Notes: generated by a model from the sequence alone, not told the origin. Counted from the first letter of the stretch, positions 1 through 12,707 are shown. The stretch: 64,000 nt of DNA from Siphonodentalium dalli (GCA_032622095.1 CP136061.1:11177287-11241286); one strand, 5' to 3'. Translations and numbers: made by a program.

Positions 1-239
1 CCGCTATCTATCAGTAATTTCTAATTAATTAAGATGATAGTTAATGGTAAGTTTAAACTGAGAGGAAGAGTTGTCATATCTGAAAGGAGGATCGTAGAAA
101 TACTTTCAAACTCAGAGGAAGATTTGTTCATTTCTTAGACGAACATCAATAAATATTGCAAAAACAAATATACGAAATAAGTGAAATACTACAAAAATAA
201 GTGACTAAGAGGAAAGAAGTGTGTAGACGTGCGTGGGTT
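1..239. other. AT-rich sequence, no feature seen
   Basis: No convincing coding frame, repeat or RNA gene is visible here. The sequence leads into the palindromic-motif array that follows. Confidence 0.5.
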
Positions 240-590
240 GTACATTCACTCTTAAAACAATAGATACTCTAGAGTACCTCCATAAGTACTAAGCTTTGTT
301 CCAGGGAGAGTACCAAAGTTTTGGTACTCTAGAGTACCTACTAAATATTTAGGTTCTATCCGGGCATTATGCATATAATACCCACCCCGCCTTTATGTCA
401 CCGAAGCCATGACGCACACGATATGAAGTGCCAAGAAATACACGCTTTCTTGACACGCCCATTATATTATCTGAAGTACCAAATATCAATACAGGTACTA
501 TGATGTATTTAGGTACTATGCATAGTACCTAGAAATTTGGTACTTCAGAGAACAAACATATAGGTACTAAGCGGAGAATCCGCCCAGATT
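240..590. repeat. Array of GGTAC palindromic motifs
   Basis: The palindrome GGTACTCTAGAGTACC and diverged forms (GGTACTATGCATAGTACC, GTACCAAAT, AGGTACTA) recur several times in about 350 bp. The same vocabulary returns at 8568-8670. No reading frame accompanies it. It could be a degenerate satellite or the subterminal part of a MITE. I cannot choose between these without a repeat library. Confidence 0.6.
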
Positions 591-959
591 CCAAGCACTC
601 GAAATTACGAAACATGGTCCACGGCAAATTTAACAATGTGGCATGTTAGATTCTAATTGATGCTACGGCGTTTAAACATCGAATTAATTACAAAACCACA
701 TGGACTCCCTTGCATAGTGCTAAATGAAATAATCCGAATTATACATGTATACTTTTATTAGTATAGAACCTTGATCGTGATTTTGTACTTAATTCAAGGT
801 TAAATATATCGATTTCAGGATTTCCTTGAACTGTTCCCTGCATGTGGAGTAAAATTGGTCTGAATGTCTATAATAATTTCTTAATTTGTGTGCAATACTA
901 TTAAAGTAAACATTATAAATCAAACATCTTAAACAGGTCTGGATGAAACACCAATCGAT

Positions 960-2330
960 CTAGAATAGCCCGATAAATAAAAAACTACCTTGCGATAAAT
1001 CGCAAACCTTTGTGAATCGCAAACTACTTTGCAATAAATATATGCGATTTAGTGTAAAGGTTTTCGATTGATCACAAAGGTTTGCGATTAATCGCAATGG
1101 TTTGTGATTTATCGCAGATATATTTTTATGCATTGGCACTAATGGGTTGAACCGTATAAATATAAATATAAATCTGACATCTTCAACAGGTCTGGGTAAA
1201 CCACAAATCGATCTATAATACCACAGTTCGGCTAAAATAGATCGATCGGTCTTTCACAGCCAGCATGCATGTGGGATAAGGGAAGCAAACCTTTGCGATA
1301 AATCACAAAACAACTTTGCTAAAAATCACAAACACCTTTTGCAAACCTTTACGAGAAATCTCAAACATCTTTACGATAACTCTCAGACTACGTACTGGGT
1401 GATAATATTTTGCGATTTATCGCAATGATGTTCGAAATTTGTCGCAAATGTTTTTTGGCGCTAATGGGCTTCTGTAAACATTATAAATCAGACATCTTAA
1501 ACAGGTCTGGGTCAGGATTTCCCTGACCTGTTGCCTGCACGTGGAGTAAAATTTGTCTGATTGTCTGAAATAATCGTCCAAATTTCTTAATTTGTGTGTA
1601 ATTAAAGTAAACATTATAAATCAGACATATTAAACAGGTCTGAGTGAACAACCTATCAATCTATAATTGCCCGGTCGGGCTAATATAGACCGATCGGTCA
1701 TTCACAGCCAGCATTCATGTGCGATGAGGGGAGCAAATCTTTGCGATAAATCACAAAACTACTTTGCGAAAAATCACAAACACCTTTGTGATAAATCTCA
1801 AGCATCTTTACAATAACTCTAAAACTACTTGGTGATTATACTTAACAATTTATCGCAAACATGTTTGAGATTGATCACAAAGGTTTGTGATTTATTGCAG
1901 ATAAGGTTTTCGATTGATCACAAAGGTTTAATCGCACTAATGGGCTTGAAACGTATTAAACATAATAAATCAGACATCTTAAACAGTTCTGGATGAACCA
2001 CATATCGATCTACATTTATAATAGCATGGTCGGGCTAAAATAGACTGATCGGTCTTTCACAGCCAACATGCATGTGGGACACGGGTAGCAAACCAATACT
2101 TAAAACAAAATTAATTCTGATCTCTTTTGCAGGACACCATATAATTATTTACTGAGAATATTCAAAATAAACATACATGTATACAGATATTCAAACAAAC
2201 AGATTCAAATTGTCACGAAATTTAGAGTTCCCTCTGTGAGCACTGTGCCAGGAAGACCGATCGGTCTATTTTAGCTCGATCAGGCTATAATAGTTAATCT
2301 GTGGTTCACTCAGACCTTTCTTTATACCTA
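960..2330. repeat. Degenerate repeat block with TTTGCGAT-ATCGCAAA and GACCGATCGGTC palindromes
   Basis: A roughly 400-450 bp unit recurs about three times. Each copy has a segment reading CAGACATCTTAAACAGGTCTGG, then a GACCGATCGGTC palindrome next to CGGTCGGGCTA, then a cluster of imperfect palindromes built from TTTGCGATAAATCGCAAA. Copies start near 920, 1170, 1490-1620 and 1970. The GATCGGTC part reappears near 2255 in the opposite orientation, and in three tandem copies at 54.38-54.91 kb. No coding potential is seen. Confidence 0.7.
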
Positions 2331-2593
2331 TATAAATATCGCGCAAATAGTATGTAATCGTATTTCCATGCTGCATTATTTGAACAAAGCCAAATTATGT
2401 TCCAGAACCTGTTGTAAATAGCGTGCGATAGCAAAATACTCATCAATGGGGAGACCATTAACTTTGGTTAATTAAAACTGACACCATGTTGTTTGCAAAA
2501 TACCGCTATAGCGCTCATTAGTCTTCGCCACACGATTTTGGTATTGAATGGGTCACCATAATTATTATCACTCTCCCAACAAAATCGCCACGG

Positions 2594-2814
2594 TGTTGAG
2601 AGTTTTGCTTATCGTACATTTCCAATGCGCTGTATCGGTAAGATAACACAAAGAGAGCTTAATGTATTTAATATATGATAAAATTTGGTACATCCATAGT
2701 GAATAAAGTATACTCCATTCGCATTTATGCGTCAACGAGTCAATGTCACTGCCTGATCACCAAAGCCATATAATGTAGAATTTCGCGAATATGGTTTCCA
2801 GTTATGGAAGAGGT
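2594..2814 (+). repeat. 221-bp direct repeat, left copy (candidate long target-site duplication)
   Basis: This segment is nearly identical to 6801-7021 (constant offset 4207; about three mismatches seen by eye, e.g. A/G at 2719 and an A/G in the CACCA(A/G)AGCC stretch). The LINE-A 3' end begins at the next base. The pair brackets LINE-A exactly, as a target-site duplication would. 221 bp is very long for a target-site duplication. Confidence 0.85.
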
Positions 2815-5800
2815 GATGATGATTGTTTATTTGTATAATATTTACAAGCTTATGACAATGGTGATAATAAACAAACACAAATGATATTATACAGAAGCGA
2901 CATGGCCCAGATGGGCCGTCTTCCTGTCGCCCCTACGTATACAAACATGAAGTGGCAACTAATGAAGTGAAATAATAATGAAAATGATAGAATGTAGTTC
3001 ATAATAGACAAACAAGGTATCCAAACCACGTATGGGATGCATCTACACGCATGTGTTAATCCATATGTATTGGTAGTTTTCATGGGCTTATAATAAATCT
3101 GTCACTAATGATAGGGTATGGCCGGGGCTGTTTTAATTCTTCATTGGTTAAGAAAATAATGGCTTCCGATTATCAAATGCATTGAATGGTCGTTGTTGCT
3201 GAAACAGGTATTTGTTTCAGGTTATCGAGGAATTCATATATCGATATGTAGGAAACAGTTTATCGTTTCGTCCCGCCAACATGTTAAGGTGAACATACCA
3301 GACTGCACTGCAGTTACTACAATGATGGGGGATTAGGGGTCAATGCTATATTAAGCCACTTTACAGTCTTGACAAAATGAGTTGTTGCATTTAACTTTTG
3401 TTGCATATTGCAATAAATATTTATTTTTCAATTCTTTTTTAAATCTATTTCGAAATCTGATATTTTTCAGATTTTTATCCAATAAGTTCCATATGCACGG
3501 AAACGCGTATTTGGGTAGTATAGAAGTAAATGTCGTTCTCGGGGTTAATGCTTTCAAATTGCCAGCTTGTCGAGTATTAGCAGTTGTATATTCAAACGAA
3601 TTATCAAATGATTTCGGAAGGTTTCCTTTTGTCCAATCAAATACAAAAGTGACCGATTGTAACCGAAACATGTCATAAAATTTTAGAATCTTTTCTTGCG
3701 AAATATTGGCTCTGTGTGGCTTCTATACGTTCTGTTTGCCATGATACGGATGGCTTTTTTCTGTTGTTTGAAGAGAGTATTTCCAGTGTCAGCATGACCC
3801 CAAATTGGCAACCCATATATGAGATGACTGTGGTTTAGAGAAAAGTATAAAGTTTTCAAACAGTTTTTGGGAAGTATACGTTTAACCTTATTGATGCAGT
3901 ACATTGCATTGGATATCCGTGTTTTTACCATTGATATGTGATATTTGAAGGTGAGATTTTCATCAATATTAATTCCGAGGAATTTCATACATTGTTCCGG
4001 TCCAACGTTTCCAATTCGTGTTAGTGGCTCGTTGTTCAGTTTTATTTTAAGAATATTCCATTTAAAGTCATTATTAGTTGGATGTAGCAACATGTACTTA
4101 CTTTTTGTTATATTAATAACCAATTTATTGCTACAGCACCAATTTTGAACTTTTTTAAATTCTTAATTAACTTGTTTTTCAATTTGGCGGTGGTCATTTC
4201 CAGAAATATGGAGGGTTGTGTCGTCTGCAAATGAAAGTATGTTCAAACACGTGCTATTGGGCATATCGTTGACGTATATGAGAAAAAGTAGCGGCCCTAA
4301 AATTAGATCCTTGAGGCACCCCACAGCTAATATTGAGCATATTTGATTTTTTATGTTCGATTTCAACATATTGCTGTCTACCCTCTAAGTAACTCGTGAA
4401 CCATTTCTTGGTTATGCCCCTGATACCATAATGGTCAAGCTTTTGTAGGAGTATTTCATGACTAATTGTGTCAAAAGCCTTTGAAAGGTCAATAAAGATT
4501 GCTAATGTAGAGTCTCGTGTCTTTTTGTCGTTATTTTCGGCAATATGATGTAATAAATGAAGTAATGGGTGGGTTGTTGAGTGGTTTGCTCTAAATCCAA
4601 ATTGGTTTTCGTGGAGGATATCAAATTTTGTTAGGAACGAGTTTAAACGTTTATGCATAAGTTTTTCCATAATTTTAGAGAAAGCGGGAAGAATACTGAT
4701 TGGTCTATAATTTTCAATATTTTCACGGGCACTATTTTTGTATATTGGAACTACTCTGGAGATTTTCATTTTCATAGGAACAACGCCTTGTTTGAAAGAT
4801 AAATTTATTATGTACGAAAGCGCGTTGGCTGTTTCATTTATAGTACTTTTCATTAGCTTCGTTGATATATTAAAAAAGTCTACACAGCTTTTATTGGACA
4901 TTTTGGTGCAAATATCTACAATCTCCGACAATGATATTTCTGAGAGAAAGAAGTTCTTTTTGTTTTTTTCAGACATATAATCAAGAGGTTGTATATCCTG
5001 AATTTTCTCTACGTTATTAGCTGTATTCTGACCTATTGTTGCGTAATATTCGTTAAATGATTGCGCAATAGTTGCCGGATCTGAAATTGTTCTGTTTCGA
5101 AATTTTATATTTTTTGGAAGACTATGTGAACATGTTGATAATTTAAGAGCATCTTTTAATATGGTCCATGTTCGTCTCATGTATTTTTATTTTCTTCGAG
5201 AATTGAGTTATAGTACTGGTTTTTGCTCTTCCTCTTCAGTTGGTTGAATATTTTACAATATGCTTTATATTTATCTATATTGATTGTCGATGGCTGTGCT
5301 ATTTTTTTTAGTGAATAGCTTACTTTTATTCAATGATGATTGCAATAAGCCGTTTGTAATCCAAGGTTCTCTTTTGATATATTGTTTCCTTTGTTCGGTG
5401 TATCTGAGAGGGAAGGCTTGCTCATATGCTGGTATATATTGTTCTATAAATTTTTCATACGCTTGTTCTGCTGAATTGCAGCCGAAAACTGAGTCAAACG
5501 ATAGACTGCCTAGGATTTCTTTAAATGAATTTATATTTTTTTCATTAATTATTCGAATGGGTTCTAGGGATTGTTGTGCTGAGTTAATATAATTTAGATG
5601 TAATTCATTTTCAATGTAGTACGTTGCAAAATGATCAGAGACATCTGATAATATAATTCCGCAGTCATATTTCCACTCCGAGTTCGTATGGATATGGTCA
5701 ATTAATGTTGCTGAGTATTCCGTGACCCTAGTAGGTTTTGTAATCACAGGGAGGTAACCCCGCTCAAATATGTTATCTATAAAATCTCCGGTTATCGTAT

Positions 5801-6800
5801 GATTATCAGAGTTTAGTAGGTCAATGTTGAAGTCCCCAATCAAATATGCTTTAGCGTGCGATTCATTGAGTTTGACCATTATGGCATCTATATAAGTCAT
5901 GAATTCATCGATATCTGCTCTTGGGGCTGTGTTAGGTCTGTATATTACTCCTACCACATATGAGTTTTTTTTGTTAGGATTAATTTCAACAAATAGCGTT
6001 TCTGCGACGTGTGGTATAAATATAGATAAGTCAGGTCTATTTCTAAATGTTATGCCATTTTTTTAAAATAATCCAACCCCACCTCTACCATCGTCGTTAT
6101 CTGGACGCGTTGCGTATTCGAAAGGTTGATACCCGGGTAATATATATGTTTCCTTGATCCGGAATATTTCAGATAGGGCTATGACGTCGAAGATATTGTC
6201 GTTGTTTTGGATATTACATAATAAGTCTTTGAATGAATCCCAGTTAGCATTTAGACTTCGACAGTTAAGGCCTAATAATGAGGTGCCTTTCTTCGATTGT
6301 TTTATATTGGCCCGGAATTGAGTGGGTGCATACTAATCACAGGAGTGATTCATGAGTTCGTATGGGTCGATTTTTTCATCAGAGTCATCTCTCCCATATC
6401 TGTTTGTGAAGTCATATTTTTTACCAGCCTGGAGTTCACCAAGATTTATTTCACCGATCATGATATTTATTGTTTTCCTTTTTTGAGTTATTACTAAAGC
6501 CCAATTGGTGACATTCTAGAATTATGGAGAGGCGTTCGAGCATAATTAGACATAGGTGGTTTGGATATTCAATATCAAATACATTCTGGATAAACATAAA
6601 TAGAATTTAGAAATATATTGGTGGGAAAGCGTTGCATTCGTTTGGTCCATTGTATTAAAATAAATCAAATATTTTGGATTTTAGCTACATTACTGGTGTC
6701 TATGTAATATAGTCCGCTCATATATATGTTTATAATGTATAGTTATTTACTATAATGACATGTGTGGGGAAGTATATCCTTATCACATGGTTAAGTTGAG
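2815..6800 (-). mobile_element. LINE-A: degraded CR1/Jockey-like non-LTR retrotransposon
   Basis: The element runs on the minus strand. Its 3' end is at 2815, with a short (ATC)n tail visible as GATGATGAT on the plus strand. The 3' UTR carries a GCCCATCTGGGCC palindrome near 2905. Upstream are reverse transcriptase and apurinic-type endonuclease reading frames, and the 5' limit is near 6800. About 3.99 kb is present. No ORF1 was recognised between 6340 and 6800. It lies exactly between the two 221-bp repeats. The clade assignment rests on endonuclease plus RT order and motif style, not on a tree. Confidence 0.85.
3351..6336 (-). pseudogene. LINE-A ORF2 (endonuclease + reverse transcriptase), broken
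   Basis: Read on the minus strand, the protein starts with an endonuclease module (GLNCRSLNAN near 6270, then ALSE, then IGDFNIDLL near 5830 and SDHF near 5640). A reverse transcriptase follows: NYRPISILP near 4690, FIDLSKAFDT near 4480, CGVPQGS near 4315 and the catalytic FADD at 4220-4231. It ends with the usual thumb and C-terminal tail (FLGINIDENLTFKYH near 3970). The frame is broken by an in-frame stop at 6063-6065, frameshifts between 5300 and 5170, a one-base insertion just after GVPQGS near 4305, an in-frame stop at 4163-4165 and a further shift near 3675. In intact members this protein nicks the target and copies the element RNA into the site. This copy cannot be active. Confidence 0.9.
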
Positions 6801-7021
6801 TGTTGAGTGTTTTGCTTATCGTACATTTCCAATGCGCTGTATCGGTAAGATAACACAAAGAGAGCTTAATGTATTTAATATATGATAAAATTTGGTACAT
6901 CCATAGTGAATAAAGTATGCTCCATTCGCATTTATGCGTCAACGAGTCAATGTCACTGCCTGATCACCAGAGCCATATAATGTAGAATTTCGCGAATATG
7001 GTTTCCAGTTATGGAAGAGGT
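6801..7021 (+). repeat. 221-bp direct repeat, right copy
   Basis: Right-hand partner of 2594-2814. It starts exactly where LINE-A ends at its 5' side. Past 7021 the sequence (TTATTTCC) is unrelated to what follows the left copy, as expected for a target duplication. Confidence 0.85.
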
Positions 7022-8470
7022 TATTTCCTAGCAAAGCGGAAATGGCTGAATCGCTCAGAATGATAGCCAGACATGTTTTGATAAGAACATGATGCGTCTG
7101 GACATTGGAATGGTCTACATGTTCATGTATGTCTACATCTAATATCTAATTGACCCCCCTCCCCTTACTGATGTTGGCCACCAATATTACCGCGTTGTTG
7201 ATGCTATTAACCATGATCAATCCTACCATGGCCGACCTTCGTACCGTTTTAAAGTCAGCATTATCACCACCACAGAGTGTATATGTCTGGCATGGCTTGA
7301 CGCTGCATTGATGAAGCAGTTGCGAATGTCGGTCAGTGGCCAACTTCGAATGTTGATTAAACCATAAAAAAATTATTAATTGAAATATTGTTTTGTATAT
7401 AGTTAGCATGGTGCATGGCGCTCAAGGAAAGCTGGACTGGGTGTAAGGTGGCCATGTGAAAAATTAATGCGGAGTACAGTAGTCGCAAATTATTATTAAT
7501 AGTACTGTAGAAAGAATACCTGCGGTTGCCACATGTCAACCACTTGACCGTGGTTGAACGGCGGTATGGTATAGCCGGTGTCATTAACTCCCCACAACCT
7601 TGTTAAAGGGGACGATTAATTAGAGCATAGCTGTAGTACGTTACTAAAAGCTTGTGATTGATTCAGTGATAATGTGTGTCCCAGAAATGGATCCGTATCT
7701 GCGAGATTATCCGTCATTCCATAAATATATCACAACAATATCACAGCGTCACCGGCGTTTCGATCAAAAGAATAGCAGACCCAGTAACTGGCCGATATGT
7801 CATGGCGACATGGTTCACTAATCACGTTTCGATAAAAATTGAAGAATATGATCCATCGTCCTTTGTCGGGGACTTGTACGTTGTATCCAACAAACTTGTG
7901 ACTGACTCATGAGTCATGACGGATCTGCGACGTCATAATTCCGACTAATTTCTACATAATTGTATGTCTCGTAATTCTAGTCACCAGTGGTTGACTCTTG
8001 TGAGTTAATTGGGCGGTTTATAATTTTGCGAAACTTAAGTATCAGTCTTTGGTAATTCAAAATGGTGTCGTGCATGTCCCCACTGCACTCAATGACTCAG
8101 CTGTTTGAATTTGGTCTGTCTCAGTTCACTGATATTTGCAGAAAAAAATATCAATTATTAGCGCCCGTTAATTTTCGGAGGTTATAACATCTTGTCCCGT
8201 TCATGTACAAACATAATCCACAAAGTGCTAACAATATTCCAGGTTATTAAGAAGCAAGTTTGGTCCAATTTCACACAAAAAAATATGTTGATAAATTTGC
8301 AAGAAGTTCACTTCCGTATTCTTAAATACCTCCAGCCAAAGAACAACGTACCTAATTGGGCACACGCTATAGCATGTAAGCCGAGGCCGAGAGCGATTCC
8401 AACATAAAATGTGTAAATCTGCTATTAGTTTGTGTCTTCCGTCCCTTTTTATATAATGTAAAAAAACTCA
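7022..8470. other. Intergenic, one isolated MITE-like end
   Basis: No supported gene is seen. Several open frames of 60-90 codons look random. At 7597-7635 a stretch resembles the terminal repeat of the 55443-55645 MITE: its complement contains GCTCTAATTAATCG followed by CCCC and TTAAC. No partner end was found nearby, so it is probably a solo or truncated end. Confidence 0.4.
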
Positions 8471-9159
8471 ATCGCCTCCAGTGGCCGGACGCCGCCATGT
8501 TTTCGTGAATTGTATCGTGCATCACGTGATGCAATCACGTGGGTCTATTTGGTTCCGAGATCGGCTATAGTACCAAATTCTTAGGTATTACATCACTGTA
8601 TAGAACCTAATCCTTCTCGGTATCAATTACTTAGGTACTAAAAGACATACAGGCACTGTGAAGGACCTATACGGATTGTTATATCTAAGAGTGTTTATCT
8701 AGGTATTTGACAGTTTACAGCTAATATTTATGATAATGTATTCTATGCTTGCCTATACAATAGCGGAATGTTACCAAACGTAGATCGTCGCACGTATCTC
8801 TTAGAAGCCGAAATACAAATTTGTTATTTCACTTTAGCTTTCGTTATTTCTCTGTACCTTTTTAGAAATTTGGGTCAACCATTTGTTTCTTTCCGAGTAT
8901 TATTCAATTTGTTGTACAATTAAAAATGAAAATGTCGCACAATTTAGCAACTTTGAGCATTAATAAAGCGCATATCATAAAAAGAATGCCTACAGTTTTT
9001 GTTTGAATAATTGAATCTTCTCATTCGTGTTTGGAAAGAAATATCGATTTTTCGACATTTCTTCTCAGATGCAAATTTCGTTATTTTAACAAAAACTGTA
9101 GACACTCTCTGTTGGTGTGGGTTTTTTTGTTGGTCTCCCGACATTACGTCGAATGACTA
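8471..9159. other. GGTAC repeat remnant and CACGTG palindrome
   Basis: TGCATCACGTGATGCA (about 8517-8532) is a perfect 16-bp palindrome centred on CACGTG, with a second CACGTG about 10 bp further on. GGTAC-type units like those at 240-590 follow at 8568-8670. The rest to about 9160 is AT-rich without a recognisable gene. Confidence 0.5.
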
Positions 9160-10150
9160 TAGTAATTACCCTCGTCCGTACACCGAGACGCCCGTGCGTC
9201 CGTCAACAATTTCCTTTGGCTCATATACAAGCCGCAGCCCTCAACCGATCATCACCAAACTTCATATTGATATTCGAGGCGACCTCTTGGTGGGAGCCAT
9301 CGATGTTTTCAGAAATTTGTTAAAAAACATGGCTACCGGCAGCCATTTTGGATTTCGAATTTGAATTCATCGGCACACCCTGCAGACCGAATTTATTGGA
9401 TAAATGTTTTTAAATTGTATAGGCATGTTTAGGATCACATCTAAATAAGAGCTCTCGGATTTTAGTAATGTTCGATTAAAATCATGGCCGCCAGCAGCCA
9501 TCTGGAATGTTATTCTTTGCGTGACTAAATCATTTGGCACGCCCAACAAACCATATCCGTCATCTAATCACCACCAAACTTTATATGGATCTTCGGGGTG
9601 ACCTCTAGATGGGAGCCATCGATAATTAAAAAAATTCGATAAAACAAATCATGGCCGCCAGAAGCTATCTTGGATTTTACTCTTTGCATGAATAAATCGT
9701 TCGGCACACCCTACTGGCCACATCCATCATCCGACCATCACCAAACTTCATATGGATCTTCGGGGTGACCTCTAGATGGGAGCCATCGATTATTTATGAA
9801 ATTCGTTAAAAATCATGGCCGTCAGCAGACAACTTGGATTTCAAATTTGAATCCATCGGCACACACTGCAGCCCACATATATCGAAGAAATGTTTTGTAA
9901 ATTTACAGCCATGATTAGGATCACCTCTAGATGAGAGATATCGAACTTAAAATATTTTCGATGAAACACATGACCGCCGGCAGCCATCTTGTATTTTACG
10001 CTGTGTATGACTCAATCCCGTGGCACACCCTGCAGGCAACACCCCTCATCCAATTTTCACCAAACTTCATACGGACGTTCGGGTGGCCTCTAGATTGGAG
10101 CCGTCGATTATTTCAGTATTTCGTTATAAAACATGGCAGCCAGCAGCCCA
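9160..10150 (+). repeat. Degenerate tandem repeat block (ATCACCAAACTTCATA / ATGGCCGCCAGCAGCC units)
   Basis: Three short modules recur in the same order. ATCACCAAACTTCATA followed by a GATCTTCGGGGTGACC-like stretch and GGGAGCCATCGAT is found near 9249, 9567, 9735 and 10055. CATGGCCGCCAGCAGCCATC variants are near 9330, 9484, 9652, 9812, 9970 and 10130. ATCGGCACACCCTGCAG variants are near 9369, 9533, 9700 and 10018. Spacing is about 160-320 bp. The short frames here are not conserved between copies, so this is read as non-coding interspersed repeat. Confidence 0.75.
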
Positions 10151-10276
10151 CATTTATTGTTGAAATGTTTGAAATTAAAATAATATCATCTATACACAAT
10201 ACATGTACAAGACCTTTACTGTAAATGTTTAGCTCAATTTTACTTTGTAAAGTGCGTGCGTGCGTCTGTCCGCCCT

Positions 10277-10602
10277 CCGCTCATATATATCAACCATGAG
10301 TGATCGGATCTCAATGACATTTGGTATGCAGGTTTGGAATCAGGAGGGCTTTCAAATGAGGGTTCATTGACGCTGTTAACATATTCCCTTCAAGAGTTAT
10401 CCCTCTTTGTTTATCTGAAAATGTTGGATTTCTGTCCGTCCGCTCATATATCTCAACCATGGGTTATCGGATCGCCATGACATTCGGTATGCAGGTTTGG
10501 TATCATGAGGGCTTTCAAAAGATGGTTCATTGACGTTGTTCATATTTTCCGTACAAGAGGTACCCCTCTTTCTTTATATGAAAATGTTGGATTTCCGTCC
10601 GT
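10277..10602 (+). repeat. Two-copy tandem repeat of about 163 bp
   Basis: 10277-10439 and 10440-10602 are diverged copies. Both start CCGCTCATATAT, pass through ATCAACCATG or CTCAACCATG, GGATC, ATTTGGTATGCAGGTTTGG and GAGGGCTTTCAAA, and end with GAAAATGTTGGATTTC. No coding frame is conserved. Confidence 0.75.
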
Positions 10603-11570
10603 CGTTCGTTAGAATTGTCAAGTAATTTGTTCGTTCATCACATTCGACCTGCCCATATTTAAATTTTCACCATGGGGGTATCCTAGCGCCCATGGTGCAA
10701 CCTCTTGTAATTCCCCTCTCCATCATGATTGTCGTGTGCGTTTGGCGCAATTTTGCTTGGGGAGTCCATATTACCCCGCTTTACCCTATTCTATTATCGT
10801 ATTATATGGACTGAAATTTGGTATGTGGGTTTACTAGCACAAAACACAGGTCAAGTTTAAATTTGGTTCCGCCAGCCAATTTTCACAAGATTTACCGCAC
10901 TTTTTGTTGGAATTTGCACTTAATTTGAATTGAATGGAATGAAATTTGGTATGCGAGTTTACAAGCCCAAAATGCAGGTCATGTTCAATTTTGGGTTCCG
11001 ACTGCAAATTTTACTTGATGTATGGCCCATTGTTGAAATAACAACGGGCGTATTTTGGCTGCCCTAGCGATGCTCTTGTTTCATTTATTACTTATTTTCG
11101 CTTAATAGCAAATATGTGTCTTTCAATATATTTGCGTTTAAGCGTAAATCAGTTGTGCTTAAGCGTCAATTGGTTGCCCTTAAGCGCAAATACCTAACAC
11201 TTCCTTACTTCCCTCCGATTGTGAATGATTGAGCCCATCTCATAGTATATTAGTATACATCAACTTCACTTGTTTGCTTTAAAGTATAAATCAATAACAG
11301 TTCATGCTTCGTTGCTTTTTCCATACAATCAACGATATCTCGTTATGTTCAAAGTGCAGAAACACTTTTATTGTACATTGATAATGGGGAATCTTGGAAT
11401 GATATAGTTATCAGGGGAAGATAACACATGAATGCTGAGTTAGGTCAGTGTTTGACTAATTTAGAAAGAATAAAAGCCTCACTTCGTCCTCAACTTACAA
11501 CGAACTAACGGCTTCACTGCAAACGTTTCCATTCGTTGACTATATATATATTGTATTTTTAATTGGTGGT
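10603..11570. repeat. Tail of the repeat block plus CTTAAGCG motif cluster
   Basis: Two diverged units of about 125 bp share GAAATTTGGTATG, GTTTAC and CAGGTCA (10800-10925 and 10930-11040). At 11095-11190 five or so copies of a CTTAAGCGCAAAT-type motif occur, the same motif that forms arrays at 54.9-57.6 kb. The remainder to 11570 shows nothing recognisable. Confidence 0.5.
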
Positions 11571-11573
11571 TAA

Positions 11574-11944
11574 CCCTTTACCCAACAGAACGCACAGAAA
11601 CGCCCAATAAAACTATACAAACGCTCAATAAAACCATACAAATATGGATATCATTGGAACCGGCTCATTGACCACATTGTGATAGTTACAGTTATGCCCT
11701 GTACCAATGCATTCTCTTATATATGCGAGTCGACCATAGGTCGCCTCGCATATATAAGAGAATGCATTGGCCTAAACAAATTCTTTTTTTAACACTTTTT
11801 ACCAGTTTTTCTTACATTCTTTAACAATTTATAATTTTGAATGTGTGTAGCCAATGCATTCTCTTATATATGCGAGGCGACCTATGGCCGACTCGCATAT
11901 ATAAGAGAATGCATTGACACAGGGCCGTTTTGTTGGGTAAAGGG
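11574..11944. mobile_element. piggyBac-type MITE with paired internal palindromes
   Basis: The 371-bp element has terminal inverted repeats beginning CCCTTTACCCAACA(G/A)AACG (18 of 19 positions agree) and is flanked on both sides by TTAA (11570-11573 and 11945-11948). That duplication and the CCC start are the hallmarks of piggyBac-superfamily elements. Inside are two palindromes of about 66 bp, 11704-11771 and 11851-11918. Each has 26-bp arms built on ATGCATTCTCTTATATATGC. The second is nearly the exact reverse complement of the first, including its loop. No transposase is encoded, so movement would depend on an enzyme made elsewhere. Confidence 0.85.
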
Positions 11945-11948
11945 TTAA

Positions 11949-12544
11949 TACCTATATGTATGTACCTAATATTAAGCTAAAATTAAAATTTAATTTAATA
12001 ATGTTCGAGTAAATAACGAAGCTTCATTTCACATTAGAGTTATTGTTCTTATTACCAGTTTGTAATAGAAGGTGAAAGTCTCTTGTCTGGATTTTACCAA
12101 TATATACCGCGCGTGCGTTTGGAGTTATATACATGCCGTTTAAATAGTGTTGATAAAATGAATTTCTACTAAATACACTTACAAATGCAATAATATAATA
12201 AGTGGAAAATATAACTAATACCATAGTGTAATACAAAGTATCATCAAACATCTTGGCTTATGTCACCTATATCTTGGTTGATCACTCTGACTCTGAGCCA
12301 ATTTGTCGTCTAATTCGAACACGGACATAAACAAGTGCATGGATCTGTCCTCATCCATTGAGTCATGGGGCGGTTGTATATCCCCACCACCAGTAAACAT
12401 ACATCAGATATACGCCGATATATTCTTTGCATGTAAAATTGTAAAGCAACATCTTATGTGCAATTGACAATATATAATATATTTTAATGTAGTTTTATAA
12501 TAAGTCTCATACGTTTAGAAAATAGAAATGTATTATGTCTGTAG
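11949..12544. other. Intergenic, no feature seen
   Basis: AT-rich sequence with no supported gene, repeat or RNA. Confidence 0.4.
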
Positions 12545-12707
12545 CTAGATCATGCCATGAATATCTACTCTGGCTAACGCCCGTAGAGATCATATTCCAC
12601 CAGTACAAAACCTTGGATATGTGTCAAGTGTTGACAGGGAACCTTATAAAGTTGAAAAAATAATGCGGGGAATAGATTTCTTAGTTAGTATCTGCTCTTA
12701 ATAATGT
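12545..12707 (+). repeat. Inverted repeat arm, left, around LINE-B
   Basis: Pairs with the reverse complement of 17543-17686. Matching landmarks are CTAGATCATGCCA, CTCTGGCTAACGCCCGTAGA, CATATTCCACCAGT, TTATAAAGT(T/C)GAAAAAATAA and TTAATAATGT. The arms differ by substitutions and one indel of about 19 bp. They enclose LINE-B completely. Confidence 0.8.
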
